A stretch of 64,000 bases of DNA from Flavobacterium cucumis. Its GTDB lineage: Bacteria > Bacteroidota > Bacteroidia > Flavobacteriales > Flavobacteriaceae. The notes under the pieces are model-generated. The model worked only from the letters and a program-made list of their open reading frames with translations. It was not told the DNA's origin and did no database searches. The position numbers and the translations under genes are program-made. Where the stretch lies: contig NZ_FRYK01000002.1 of the NCBI RefSeq assembly GCF_900148835.1, positions 248,001 to 312,000 on the forward strand. The letters are read 5' to 3'. This document shows, one piece after another, positions 17,816 to 26,741 of the stretch. The stretch's first letter is position 1; every line of letters starts with the position of its first letter.

Positions 17816-19510
17816 TTGAAAAAATTAGTTTCGTTAATCACTTTCACACTCTTTTTAGCAACTTACAGTAATGCACAAGAGAACAAGGAAATCATCATTG
17901 AAAATTCAGATTTTATTGATATGAATCAAAATGAAATCCCTGGAGCTATCGTGTTTACTGGGAATGTTCGTGTATTACACAATGGTGTAAAAATAAACTG
18001 TAATAAAGCCTATCATTTTAAAGATGAAAAGTACATAAAAGCCTTTGGAAATGTTCAAATAAACCAAGGAGACACCATTTTTATGAACAGTCGCTACGCA
18101 GAATACAATGGAAAAATTGAATTTGCGTTCGCTACCGGTGATGTTTCATTACGCTCTCCAGAATCAACTTTAGTGACAGACACCATCTATTTTGATAAAA
18201 AAAATCAAGAAGCTTTTTACAATTCCTTCGGAACTATTCAAAACAAAGACAATACATTAAAAAGTAAATCAGGCAGGTATTTCATTGATCAAAAGAAGTA
18301 TAAATTTACAACTGAAGTTACGGTAACCAATCCTCAATCCACAATTAAAACAAATAATTTAGATTTTTACGAAAATTCAGGACATGCTTATGTTTTTGGT
18401 CCTTCAACTATTACTAGTAAAGAAAACGTAATTTATACTGAAAATGGATTTTACGATACTAAAAATAATGTTGGAAAACTAACCAAAAATTCTAAAATCA
18501 CCTACGACAACAAGATTATAGAAGGTGATGATTTGTTTTATGACCGAAATAACAATTATTCAAGAGGAATTAACAATGTAAAAATCACTGATACGGTTAA
18601 TAAAGTAATTGCCACAGGACACTTTGCAGAGCTTTATCGAAATCTTGAAACCAAAAAAGACTCCATGGTCTTAACTAAAAAAGCGCTAGTTAAAACCCTA
18701 GTTGAAAAAGACACCATGTACATGCACGGTAAAAAAATCATCGTTTCAGGACCTCCAACAGACCGAGTAATCAGAGCATTTAACAATGTTCGTTTTTATA
18801 AAACAGATATGAGCGGAAAATGCGACTCGCTTCACTCTAGTACCAAAAACGAGTTAACGCAACTCATTGGAAAACCAATTCTTTGGAACAATGACAATCA
18901 GATGACAGGAGACGTCATGCACTTAATAGGCAATAACAAAACAGAACAATTGGATTCTTTAAAAGTCATTAACAATGCTTTTTTAATTCAAAAAGACAGC
19001 TTAAGCAAGAACGGATTTAACCAAATGAAAGGTCAAAATTTATTTGGAAGATTTGAGGATAATAAATTAAGAGAAGTTGACATTATTAAAAACGCAGAAT
19101 CCATATATTACATCTATAACGATAACAACGAGTTTGTAGGTATTCGAAAATCGGTTTGTAGTCGAATAAACATGGAAATGAACGAAAATAAAATTGAAAC
19201 AATTACAGGTTATAAAGATGCCGAAAGCAATATTTATCCCGAGAATGAATTTCCTGAAAATGCAAGAAAGTTAAGGGGTTTTAATTGGCGTGGTGACGAA
19301 CGAATTACAAGCAAAGAAGCTATTTTCCCTGATGAAGAAATTGCTTTAGACGATAAAATTCAATTGGAAGCCAAAAAGCGAGCTATTGAAACTGAAAAAC
19401 CTATGGAAGTAAGAAAAGAGACTTTAGACTACGATATAAAAGACAAACCCGAAAAGAAAAAATCGGAAAAAAAAATAGTATCAAAGAAAAACACATTACA
19501 AAAAAAATAA
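17816..19510 (+). CDS. OstA-like (LptA/LptD N-terminal domain) envelope protein
   Basis: A secreted protein of about 564 residues. From the TTG at 17816 it reads MKKLVSLITFTLFL with signal cleavage near SNAQE; a second TTG at 17795 adds seven residues, and no in-frame ATG exists in this region. The body is beta-rich with repeated GNVxI/GxVxI-type segments (FTGNVRVLHNGVKINCNKAYHF, then AFGNVQINQGDTIFMNS), the beta-jellyroll pattern of the OstA_2 family in Bacteroidetes. The C-terminus is lysine-rich. It probably takes part in carrying lipopolysaccharide across the periplasm. The aminotransferase gene starts 10 bases downstream. Confidence 0.8.
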   Translation: MKKLVSLITFTLFLATYSNAQENKEIIIENSDFIDMNQNEIPGAIVFTGNVRVLHNGVKINCNKAYHFKDEKYIKAFGNVQINQGDTIFMNSRYAEYNGKIEFAFATGDVSLRSPESTLVTDTIYFDKKNQEAFYNSFGTIQNKDNTLKSKSGRYFIDQKKYKFTTEVTVTNPQSTIKTNNLDFYENSGHAYVFGPSTITSKENVIYTENGFYDTKNNVGKLTKNSKITYDNKIIEGDDLFYDRNNNYSRGINNVKITDTVNKVIATGHFAELYRNLETKKDSMVLTKKALVKTLVEKDTMYMHGKKIIVSGPPTDRVIRAFNNVRFYKTDMSGKCDSLHSSTKNELTQLIGKPILWNNDNQMTGDVMHLIGNNKTEQLDSLKVINNAFLIQKDSLSKNGFNQMKGQNLFGRFEDNKLREVDIIKNAESIYYIYNDNNEFVGIRKSVCSRINMEMNENKIETITGYKDAESNIYPENEFPENARKLRGFNWRGDERITSKEAIFPDEEIALDDKIQLEAKKRAIETEKPMEVRKETLDYDIKDKPEKKKSEKKIVSKKNTLQKK

Positions 19511-19520
19511 AGTTCAATTC

Positions 19521-20711
19521 ATGATTGAAGATTTTTTTAAATACCAAGCACAAACTTCACCTCACCCTCTAGCTATGGAAATTTCCCATGCTGAGGGTTC
19601 ATATATTTATGATACAGATGGCAATGCCTATTTGGACATGGTTGCCGGAGTTTCAGCAAACACTTTAGGGCATCAACCACAACGCGTAAATGATGCCATC
19701 AAAAAACAATTAGACACCTATTCACATGTCATGGTGTATGGCGAATATGCACAACATCCAGCAACAGAATTGTGTAAAATATTAGCACAACATCTTCCCT
19801 ACCCTCTCACGAAAACATATTTGGTAAATTCAGGAACAGAAGCTATTGAAGGTGCTTTGAAATTAGCCAGAAGAGTTACGGGGAGAAGTCAATTAATTTC
19901 GTGCCACAATGCTTATCATGGAAATACAATGGGAAGCATGAGTGTCATGGGATTTGAAGAACGGAAACAAATTTTTCGTCCTTTAATTCCTGATGTGGAT
20001 TTTATTACGTTTAATAATGAGGCCGATTTAGAAAAAATTACCCCTAAAACAGCTGGAGTTTTGTTGGAAACGATTCAAGGTGGCGCGGGTTTTATTGAGC
20101 CTCAAAATGATTTTCTTAAAAAAGTACGCCAACGTTGTAATGAAGTGGGTGCCATCATGATATTAGATGAAATCCAACCTGGATTTGGGCGAACTGGAAA
20201 ACTTTTCGGATTTCAAAACTACGATGTCATTCCAGATGTTGTAGTAATGGGTAAAGGAATGGGTGGTGGAATGCCTGTTGGTGCTTTCACTGCTTCTGCA
20301 GAAATGATGGATTTACTAAGTCACGATCCAAAATTAGGCCATATTACCACTTTTGGCGGACACCCTGTCATAGCGGCAGCGAGTTTGGCTACCTTACAAG
20401 AGGTTACCGAAACCCATTTAATGCAAGAAGCATTAGCGAAAGAACAACTTTTCAAAAAGTTACTAGTACACCCTTTAATTAAAGAAATTCGAGGTCGAGG
20501 TCTTATGCTAGCTGCGATGACGGATTCGCCTGAAATTACAAATGAAGTCATTTTACGCTGTCACAAAAGAGGTGTTATTTTATTCTGGCTTCTTTTCGAA
20601 GGTTGCGCCGTTCGAATAACCCCACCACTAACCATTAGTAACGAAGAAATCGCAAAAGGATGTGGCATTATTATTGAGGTATTAAATGAGATAGAAAGAG
20701 AAATGAAGTAG
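19521..20711 (+). CDS. Class III PLP aminotransferase (acetylornithine-aminotransferase-like)
   Basis: The 396-residue enzyme has the class III landmarks: LVNSGTEAIEGALKLARR near 101-118, a glycine-rich AYHGNTMGSMSVMG segment near 131-144, ILDEIQPGFGRTG near 214-226 and VVMGKGMGGGMPVGAF near 240-255, whose lysine binds PLP. It transfers an amino group between an omega- or alpha-amino donor and a keto acid. The window has a separate ArgD inside the arginine operon at 33469, so this copy probably has another substrate. It is close behind the OstA-like gene and may share its transcript. Confidence 0.88.
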   Translation: MIEDFFKYQAQTSPHPLAMEISHAEGSYIYDTDGNAYLDMVAGVSANTLGHQPQRVNDAIKKQLDTYSHVMVYGEYAQHPATELCKILAQHLPYPLTKTYLVNSGTEAIEGALKLARRVTGRSQLISCHNAYHGNTMGSMSVMGFEERKQIFRPLIPDVDFITFNNEADLEKITPKTAGVLLETIQGGAGFIEPQNDFLKKVRQRCNEVGAIMILDEIQPGFGRTGKLFGFQNYDVIPDVVVMGKGMGGGMPVGAFTASAEMMDLLSHDPKLGHITTFGGHPVIAAASLATLQEVTETHLMQEALAKEQLFKKLLVHPLIKEIRGRGLMLAAMTDSPEITNEVILRCHKRGVILFWLLFEGCAVRITPPLTISNEEIAKGCGIIIEVLNEIEREMK

Positions 20712-20882
20712 GAATTTGGAAGATGAGCGTTTTTACTGTTGTAGATTTTTAGCACGAACTTTATAATTGTTCTTGCCTTTAAAAATTGTTAATTAAATTG
20801 TTTACAACAATTCAGCACCCCAACCACTACCCCAATATTATTCCTTAATTTTAATTAGGATAAAATCATAAAACAAAGCGCT

Positions 20883-22277
20883 ATGAATTTGAGTCACGAA
20901 GAAGAAGATAACAGCTTGTCCTTATCTAAATTTGAATCAATGTTAAAGACTAACAAAGTTTTTTTCTTTGATTCAGAAGAATTTGAAGATATTATTCTTC
21001 ACTATATGGATACAGGTCGATTGAATTTGGCAAAAAAAGCGCTTAAGTTAGGTTTAGAGCAACATCCAAAATCAACTGGATTAAAATTAGTCCAAGTAGA
21101 AATGTTGGTTTATGAAGACAAACTCGAAATAGCTGAAAAGTTATTGAATGAGTTATACGCTATTGAACCTACTAATGAAGAAATATACATACAAAAAGCA
21201 AATATACACTCCAAAAGAGACGAACACGAAAAGGCAATTTCATTTCTCAAAATAGCTTTAAAATACACAGATGATTATGCAGATGTATATTCCATGATTG
21301 GAATGGAATATCTGTTCATGGACAACTTGGAGATGGCTAAAGAAAATTTCATCAAATGCTTAGATGAAGACACCGAAGATTACTCGGCACTTTACAATGT
21401 GGTATATTGTTTCGATTTCTTAGACCAAAATGAAGAAGCCATCGTTTATCTAAACCGATTCATTGACAGAAATCCGTACAGCGAAGTCGCTTGGCATCAA
21501 TTGGGACGTCAATATTACGCATTAAAAAACTATGAAAAAGCAGTTTGGGCTTTTGATTATGCAACTTTAATTGACGAAACCTTCTTGGGCGCGTACATGG
21601 AAAAAGCAAAATCATACGAAAAACTTAAAAAATATCAAGAAGCGATTGACTGTTATAATGTTACATTAGAATTAGATGATCCCTCTTCATTTGTTTTACT
21701 TCGTGTGGCTAAATGTTACGAACGATTAGGCAATACAGAATTTGCTCTGAATTATTACTTAAAAACCGTTCACGAAGACCCTTTATTAGACAAAGGCTGG
21801 ATAGCGATTACTGATTTTTACATTCGTCAAAAAAACTTCCAAAAAGCATTATACTATGTTAATAAAGCGATTGGGATTGATGGCGACAATTCATTATACT
21901 GGAAACGTTTTGCAGCCGTAAACAGTGCTTTGCATTTCTTTGAAGAAGCAGAATATGGTTATCGAAAAGCATTTGAATGCGGCGATATCAATTTAGACAC
22001 CTTCACACTTTGGACAGATGTGTTACAATTTTTAGGCGAATTTGAAACCGCTATCGAAATTCTTCTAGAAGCAAGTAATGCATTACCAAATGAATACGAG
22101 ATTGAATACCGTTTAGCGGGATTGTATTTTCTAATGGACGATGTTACAAAAGGAAATCTACATTTAATCAATGGAATAAAATTACAACCAAAACACCTAA
22201 CTTTGTTCCAAGAATTGTTTCCAGTAGTTTGGGCAAGAACCGAAGTTCAGAAAACGATTTCAAAATATAAAAAATAG
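20883..22277 (+). CDS. Tetratricopeptide repeat protein
   Basis: A 464-residue cytoplasmic protein built of about ten TPR units (34-residue helix pairs with the W/L-G-Y-A-F-A-P pattern), for example AWHQLGRQYYALKNYEKAVWAFDYA near 200-225. There is no signal peptide or membrane span. Such proteins are scaffolds for complexes; the partner is unknown. A DUF368 gene and AroE lie downstream on the same strand, but a terminator at 22314 separates them. The N-terminus is acidic. Confidence 0.85.
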   Translation: MNLSHEEEDNSLSLSKFESMLKTNKVFFFDSEEFEDIILHYMDTGRLNLAKKALKLGLEQHPKSTGLKLVQVEMLVYEDKLEIAEKLLNELYAIEPTNEEIYIQKANIHSKRDEHEKAISFLKIALKYTDDYADVYSMIGMEYLFMDNLEMAKENFIKCLDEDTEDYSALYNVVYCFDFLDQNEEAIVYLNRFIDRNPYSEVAWHQLGRQYYALKNYEKAVWAFDYATLIDETFLGAYMEKAKSYEKLKKYQEAIDCYNVTLELDDPSSFVLLRVAKCYERLGNTEFALNYYLKTVHEDPLLDKGWIAITDFYIRQKNFQKALYYVNKAIGIDGDNSLYWKRFAAVNSALHFFEEAEYGYRKAFECGDINLDTFTLWTDVLQFLGEFETAIEILLEASNALPNEYEIEYRLAGLYFLMDDVTKGNLHLINGIKLQPKHLTLFQELFPVVWARTEVQKTISKYKK

Positions 22278-22313
22278 AACTACTAAAAACATATAGTAAA
22301 AAACTTTTTTGTA

Positions 22314-22339
22314 AAGCTGAACTTGTTTCAGCTTCTTTT
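22314..22339 (+). terminator. Terminator after the TPR gene
   Basis: AAGCTGAA (22314-22321) pairs with TTCAGCTT (22327-22334) across a 5-base loop, followed by CTTTT. Confidence 0.65.
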
Positions 22340-22423
22340 ATGAAATAATTCAAGATGTTGAAAAAATCCCGAAGCTTCTGGAGAATAACAACTGTTAACT
22401 GATGAAATCTACTATTTATTGAA

Positions 22424-23392
22424 ATGAGAAAACTATTTCCTGATTATTTAATTATCACGCTCAAAGGTTTAGCTATGGGAGCGGCTGATGTTGTTCCGGG
22501 TGTATCTGGAGGAACAATTGCGTTTATTTCTGGAATTTATCAAGAATTGATTGATAGCATTAACAACGTTAATGTTTCAGTGCTAAAAACATTAAAAAAA
22601 GAAGGCCTAAAAGCTGCTTGGAAACAAGTAAACGGCAGTTTTTTATTGGCTTTAGTAACCGGAATTGGAATCAGTATTTTAACCTTTTCAAAAATTATCA
22701 CGCATTTATTGGAAACCCAACCCATATTAGTTTGGTCTTTTTTCTTTGGGTTAATTATTGCTAGTATTGCTTTGATTTGGAAAGAAATTACCCAATGGAA
22801 AGCAGTAGACATTATATTTTTAATAATTGGAATTGCCATTTCCTATTACATTACTATTGCACGTCCAGTAAGTTCACCTGAAAGTTATTGGTATCTATTT
22901 TTATCTGGATTTATAGCGATTATTGCCATGATTTTACCCGGAATTTCGGGTGCTTTTATTTTACTTTTAATGGGTTCCTATGAAACGGTAATTGGAACAA
23001 TCAATACCTTCAGAGAAGGATTAACTTCAGCAAATTCTGAAATATTAATACAAGCTTTATTAAAATTAGGCGTATTCGCAATTGGAGCTATAATTGGTTT
23101 AAAATCATTCTCTAAAATATTACATTGGATGTTTGAACATCATAAAAACACAACATTATCATTATTAGTTGGATTTATGATTGGTTCGCTAAATAAAGTT
23201 TGGCCATGGAAACAAGTTTTAGAAACTAGAATAAACAGTCATGGTGAAGTAGTCCCTTATATTGACAAAAGTATTTTACCACAGAATTTTAATGGCGATC
23301 CGCAAATTTATATGGCCGTAGTTTTGGCAATTTTAGGCTTTGTTTTAATTTTTGGAATGGAAAAATTAGCTGGCAGATTAGGTAAAAACTAA
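22424..23392 (+). CDS. DUF368 membrane protein (PopT-type undecaprenyl-phosphate transporter family)
   Basis: The 322-residue protein has 8 or so membrane spans and the family signature near the N-terminus, MGAADVVPGVSGGTIAFISG (residues 17-36), with a second copy-like motif MILPGISGAFILLLMGSYE near 169-187; the two halves suggest an inverted repeat. DUF368 proteins have been shown in other bacteria to recycle undecaprenyl phosphate to the cytoplasmic leaflet, which would supply carrier lipid for peptidoglycan and surface glycans. That role here is inferred from family membership only. AroE follows 82 bases downstream. Confidence 0.87.
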   Translation: MRKLFPDYLIITLKGLAMGAADVVPGVSGGTIAFISGIYQELIDSINNVNVSVLKTLKKEGLKAAWKQVNGSFLLALVTGIGISILTFSKIITHLLETQPILVWSFFFGLIIASIALIWKEITQWKAVDIIFLIIGIAISYYITIARPVSSPESYWYLFLSGFIAIIAMILPGISGAFILLLMGSYETVIGTINTFREGLTSANSEILIQALLKLGVFAIGAIIGLKSFSKILHWMFEHHKNTTLSLLVGFMIGSLNKVWPWKQVLETRINSHGEVVPYIDKSILPQNFNGDPQIYMAVVLAILGFVLIFGMEKLAGRLGKN

Positions 23393-23474
23393 ATTAGAAA
23401 AAATAACATTCTTATAACAATTAAAATTGAGAGTCTGATTATATTTGATGAATTGTAATTTAATTCACTAGATA

Positions 23475-24230
23475 ATGAAAAAGGAAACAAAAAAACAGTT
23501 GAAATTTGGACTAATCGGTCGAAACATTAGCTATTCTTTTTCAAAAAAGTATTTCAACGAGAAATTTGAAATGGGTCATTTTGACAACTGTGAATATAAA
23601 AATTATGATATTGAAAATATAAAAGAATTTCCTAGAATAATCGGAGAAGTCAAAGGTTTACGTGGTTTAAATGTTACGATCCCTTACAAAGAAGAGATCA
23701 TTCCGTATTTGGATAAATTATCCAAGACAGCAGAAAAAATTGGCGCGGTAAATTGCATTACGATTTCCAAGAAGAAAAAACTAAAAGGGTACAATACCGA
23801 TTATTACGGCTTCAAAAAGTCGATACAACCCCTGTTAAAAGAGCATCATAAAAAAGCCTTGATTCTAGGAACAGGAGGCGCTAGCAAAGCAATTGCCTAT
23901 GCCCTACGAAGCCTTAAAATCGAATATGATTTTGTTTCGAGAACAGCAGATGAATTCCAATACAAATATGAAGAATTAGATGCAGCTGTTTTTGAAGAAT
24001 ATACCATTATTATCAACACCACTCCTGTAGGAACCCATCCTAATGTGGACGATTGCCCAAATTTAAATTATAGTTTGTTTACCAAAAAGCACATTGCTTA
24101 CGACTTAATTTACAACCCAGAAGAAACCGCATTTTTAAGAAAAGCCAAAGAACACGATGCAACTATTAAAAACGGATACGAAATGTTGGTTTTACAGGCG
24201 GAGAAAGCTTGGAAAATTTGGAACGAGTAG
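23475..24230 (+). CDS. aroE: Shikimate dehydrogenase
   Basis: AroE reduces 3-dehydroshikimate to shikimate with NADPH in the aromatic amino acid pathway. The 251-residue protein has the substrate-site serines in ISYSFSKKYFNEKF (near residues 18-31), the catalytic lysine in GLNVTIPYKEEIIPYLD (near 62-78), the NADP loop LGTGGASKAIAYAL (near 130-143) and the C-terminal GYEMLVLQAEKAW. All expected catalytic parts are present. The length is slightly short compared with the enterobacterial enzyme but normal for Bacteroidetes. Confidence 0.95.
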   Translation: MKKETKKQLKFGLIGRNISYSFSKKYFNEKFEMGHFDNCEYKNYDIENIKEFPRIIGEVKGLRGLNVTIPYKEEIIPYLDKLSKTAEKIGAVNCITISKKKKLKGYNTDYYGFKKSIQPLLKEHHKKALILGTGGASKAIAYALRSLKIEYDFVSRTADEFQYKYEELDAAVFEEYTIIINTTPVGTHPNVDDCPNLNYSLFTKKHIAYDLIYNPEETAFLRKAKEHDATIKNGYEMLVLQAEKAWKIWNE

Positions 24231-24282
24231 ATTAGCACGCAGATGACACGGGTTTTCAAGCGCAGATTATAACTGATTTTTA

Positions 24283-24508
24283 TTTTAAACACACAATAGA
24301 AAAACTATGTGTTGATTTTAGACGTTGCACTTGGCATAGACAACATAAAATTTAACCGCAAAGAGCGCAAAAGGTTCACTCAAAGTTCGCAAAGGTTTTT
24401 CACGCACAGTTTGTCATGCTGTTAAGCATCTCTTTTATGTCATCCCTATGGGATTTTTTTCTTATTCATTTCATTAATTACCTAGATGTAATGCCTAACG
24501 GCATTTTT
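24283..24508 (+). repeat. Left mosaic block
   Basis: Plus-strand order: TTTTAAACACACAATAGA (24283-24300), CACTTGGCATAGACAACAT (24328-24346), a CAAAG-rich tract, TTTGTCATGCTGTTAAGCAT, CATCCCTATGGGAT and ATGCCTAACGGCATTTTT. It matches the right block in inverted orientation about 3.3 kb away. Confidence 0.65.
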
Positions 24509-24564
24509 AAGTTAGTTTAATGAAAAAAAATGCTTTAAAAACCAATCCCAAGAATGCCTTTTGA

Positions 24565-24640
24565 TGGCTCTCTAACCCCGACAGGAGCGACACCTTGTAA
24601 AGCGGATAGCGGAAAAGGGATGGCAAGTACACCCAAAACA
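24565..24640 (+). ncRNA. Candidate structured RNA motif
   Basis: The stretch holds TAACCCCGACAGGAGCGACA and AAGCGGATAGCGGAAAAGGG, less AT-rich than its surroundings. I recall sequences of the type 'CCTGATGGAAGCG...AGCGGATAGCGGG' as recurrent between genes in Flavobacterium, and they may correspond to a known Bacteroidetes RNA class such as Flavo-1, but I cannot confirm this. Short helices such as AGG/CCT and GGGAT/ATCCC are possible. It sits about 100 bases before the DUF349 gene. Confidence 0.3.
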
Positions 24641-24741
24641 TCCGTTTCAAAGAAAATAAGCGATAATTAGTCGATTTTTTTTGAATTTTCGTGGTGCTTT
24701 AGTATCTTCACATCTTATTAGTAACCTTAAGCATTTACACA

Positions 24742-26625
24742 ATGTCAGAAGCAACACATGATAACCTGCACAATGCAGATGGACAAGACCAAATGGAACA
24801 ATTAGATGGTGTTAGCATCATTAGTCAATCGGTATTAGAGGAAATAGACAATTCCAATGCAGAAGAAAGCGAAGATGATTCGATAAAAGAGAAGCACGAA
24901 ATTCCAGTATTGGATTATGATGCGATGTCGATGGAAGCCTTGACTGATGAGTTAGAAAAATTAGTCAACAACGAAAAAGTAATGGCGATTAAGGACCATG
25001 TGGAAAGCATTAAAAAAGCTTTTTCGGACAAATACCACCATTTTATAGACGAGAAAAAAGAAGAGTTCTTAGCTCAAAACAACGAAGATGGTTTAGATTT
25101 TGAGTATCACTTTCCTTTAAAAAATAAGTTTGACGGCATTTACAACTCGTACAAAGCAAGTAAAGCAAAACATTTCAAGCAATTACAAAACAATTTAGAG
25201 CAGAATTTTGCAGTTCGTGAAGGTATAATCGAGGAGTTGAAAAACTTAATCGATTCAGATGACACGAGCATTAGCGATATGTTCAAAAAAGTAAACGAAA
25301 TTCGTGAACGTTGGAAAAATGCAGGTGCCATCCCAAGAGACAAATACAACATCTTGTGGAACAACTACCATTTTCATATGGAGCGTTTTTACGATATCAT
25401 GCACTTAGATAAAGAAGCGCGTGATTTAGATTTGAAACACAATTTAGAACAAAAACAATTGATTATTGCTAAAGCGAAAGAATTGTTGATCGAAGAAGAC
25501 GTAATGAAAGCGTTCCGCGAATTGCAATTGTTACACCGCGTTTGGAAAGAAGAGATAGGTCCAGTAGATCGTGAACACAGAGAAGCGATTTGGAACGAAT
25601 TCAGTGAGATCACCAAACAAATGCACGATAAACGGGAAGCTTTATACGCATTAGCGAGAGGAAAAGAAACCGAAAACTTAGCTATTAAAAACGAAATTAT
25701 TTCACAAATCATTGCTTTAGGAAACGAGAAAATCGATTCGCACAGTGGATGGCAAGCGCAAATTCAGAAAATGGAAGCATTACGTGAAGCGTTCTTTAAA
25801 GCAGGGAAAGTACCTGCGGAAGTAACTGAGGAAACTTGGGCGAACTTTAAAAATGCGGTTCGTTCTTTTAATGCCAACAAAAACGTTTTCTATAAAGACA
25901 TCAAACACGAGCAACACGAGAATTTAACTAAAAAATTGGAATTAGTTGAAAAAGCAAAATCGTTAAAAGAAAGTACTGATTTCGCTGCGACTACCCCAAT
26001 TATGAAGAAAATTCAGGACGATTGGAAAAAAATTGGACACGTGCCTCGTAAATATTCGGATAGCATTTGGAAAGAATTTAAAGATGCTTGTAACGCCTAT
26101 TTTGATAGAATGCACGAAGCAAGAAATGCCGAAACAGATGAAGAAGTAGAAGCCTTTGAAAAGAAAAAGGCATTCTTAGAAGAGTTGAAATCGTTTACTT
26201 TAACTGGCGAACACAAAGCCGATTTAGATGCAATAAAAGAGCACATTGCGACTTGGAAAACCTTTGGAAAAGTGCCTTTCAACAGAAGACACATCGAAGG
26301 AAAGTTCAATAAGATTTTAGATGCCTTGTTTGAAAAACTAAGCATGTCTAAAAAAGACACTGAAATGATGCGTTTTAGCAACCGTTTAGAGCAATTATCG
26401 GAAGGTGACGACCGCAGAGCTTTAGAACAAGAGCAATTCTTCATCAGAAAGAAAATCGACGAAGTACAAAGCGAAATTTTCCAATTAGAAAACAACATTC
26501 AGTTTATTAGCAGTAGTTCGAAAGGTGAAAATCCTTTTATTAAAGAAGTTCAGAAAAACATTGAACGCCACAAAGACGACTTGAAATTGTGGAAAGAAAA
26601 GCTACAGCAAATTAAAAATATGTAA
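24742..26625 (+). CDS. DUF349 repeat protein
   Basis: A 627-residue, highly charged, helical protein. Several DUF349 units of about 75 residues are visible through their W...G.vPr....lW..F pattern, e.g. RWKNAGAIPRDKYNILWNNY near 190-209, VWKEEIGPVDREHREAIWNEF, DWKKIGHVPRKYSDSIWKEF. The first 60 residues are acidic and look disordered; the C-terminus is a coiled coil. No signal peptide. The family is widespread in Bacteroidetes and Actinobacteria and its role is not settled. A good terminator follows. Confidence 0.85.
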   Translation: MSEATHDNLHNADGQDQMEQLDGVSIISQSVLEEIDNSNAEESEDDSIKEKHEIPVLDYDAMSMEALTDELEKLVNNEKVMAIKDHVESIKKAFSDKYHHFIDEKKEEFLAQNNEDGLDFEYHFPLKNKFDGIYNSYKASKAKHFKQLQNNLEQNFAVREGIIEELKNLIDSDDTSISDMFKKVNEIRERWKNAGAIPRDKYNILWNNYHFHMERFYDIMHLDKEARDLDLKHNLEQKQLIIAKAKELLIEEDVMKAFRELQLLHRVWKEEIGPVDREHREAIWNEFSEITKQMHDKREALYALARGKETENLAIKNEIISQIIALGNEKIDSHSGWQAQIQKMEALREAFFKAGKVPAEVTEETWANFKNAVRSFNANKNVFYKDIKHEQHENLTKKLELVEKAKSLKESTDFAATTPIMKKIQDDWKKIGHVPRKYSDSIWKEFKDACNAYFDRMHEARNAETDEEVEAFEKKKAFLEELKSFTLTGEHKADLDAIKEHIATWKTFGKVPFNRRHIEGKFNKILDALFEKLSMSKKDTEMMRFSNRLEQLSEGDDRRALEQEQFFIRKKIDEVQSEIFQLENNIQFISSSSKGENPFIKEVQKNIERHKDDLKLWKEKLQQIKNM

Positions 26626-26630
26626 GATTG

Positions 26631-26659
26631 AATCCCGAGTTTAGCTCGGGATTTTTTTT
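26631..26659 (+). terminator. Terminator after the DUF349 gene
   Basis: AATCCCGAG (26631-26639) pairs perfectly with CTCGGGATT (26645-26653) over a TTTAG loop, followed by T residues. Confidence 0.85.
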
Positions 26660-26702
26660 GATAATTTCAAAAACGCAACAATTAAGTTTGTAAGATTTTC
26701 GT

Positions 26703-26710
26703 TATATTTG
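26703..26710 (+). promoter_or_regulatory. -7 element before the TIR-like gene
   Basis: TATATTTG at 26703-26710 matches the Bacteroidetes TAnnTTTG element, 32 bases before the start codon. No -33 box is seen at the usual spacing; the nearest TTTG (26687-26690) is too close. Confidence 0.4.
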
Positions 26711-26741
26711 AAATTCATTATCAATTAAAAAATCATCAAAA

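Larger units (their letters stand above)
24231..24741. repeat. Gene-free 511-bp spacer: mosaic of intergenic repeats
   Basis: No open frame of note. In order it holds a CGCAGATGACACGG tract (24237-24270), a CTATGTGTT...CACTTGGCATAG element (24305-24345), a CGCAAAGAGCGCAAAAGG tract (24356-24396), the stem-loop TTGTCATGCTGTTAAGCATC (24411-24430), the palindrome ATCCCTATGGGAT (24442-24454), the palindrome ATGCCTAACGGCAT (24491-24504) and a possible structured RNA (24565-24640). Most parts recur in inverted order at 27795-28428. Confidence 0.8.

Noticed and set aside
26097..26498. 133-codon antisense frame in the DUF349 gene
   Set aside because: It lies fully inside a strong coding region on the other strand, and its serine/cysteine-rich translation is the usual shadow of lysine/glutamate-rich helical repeats.
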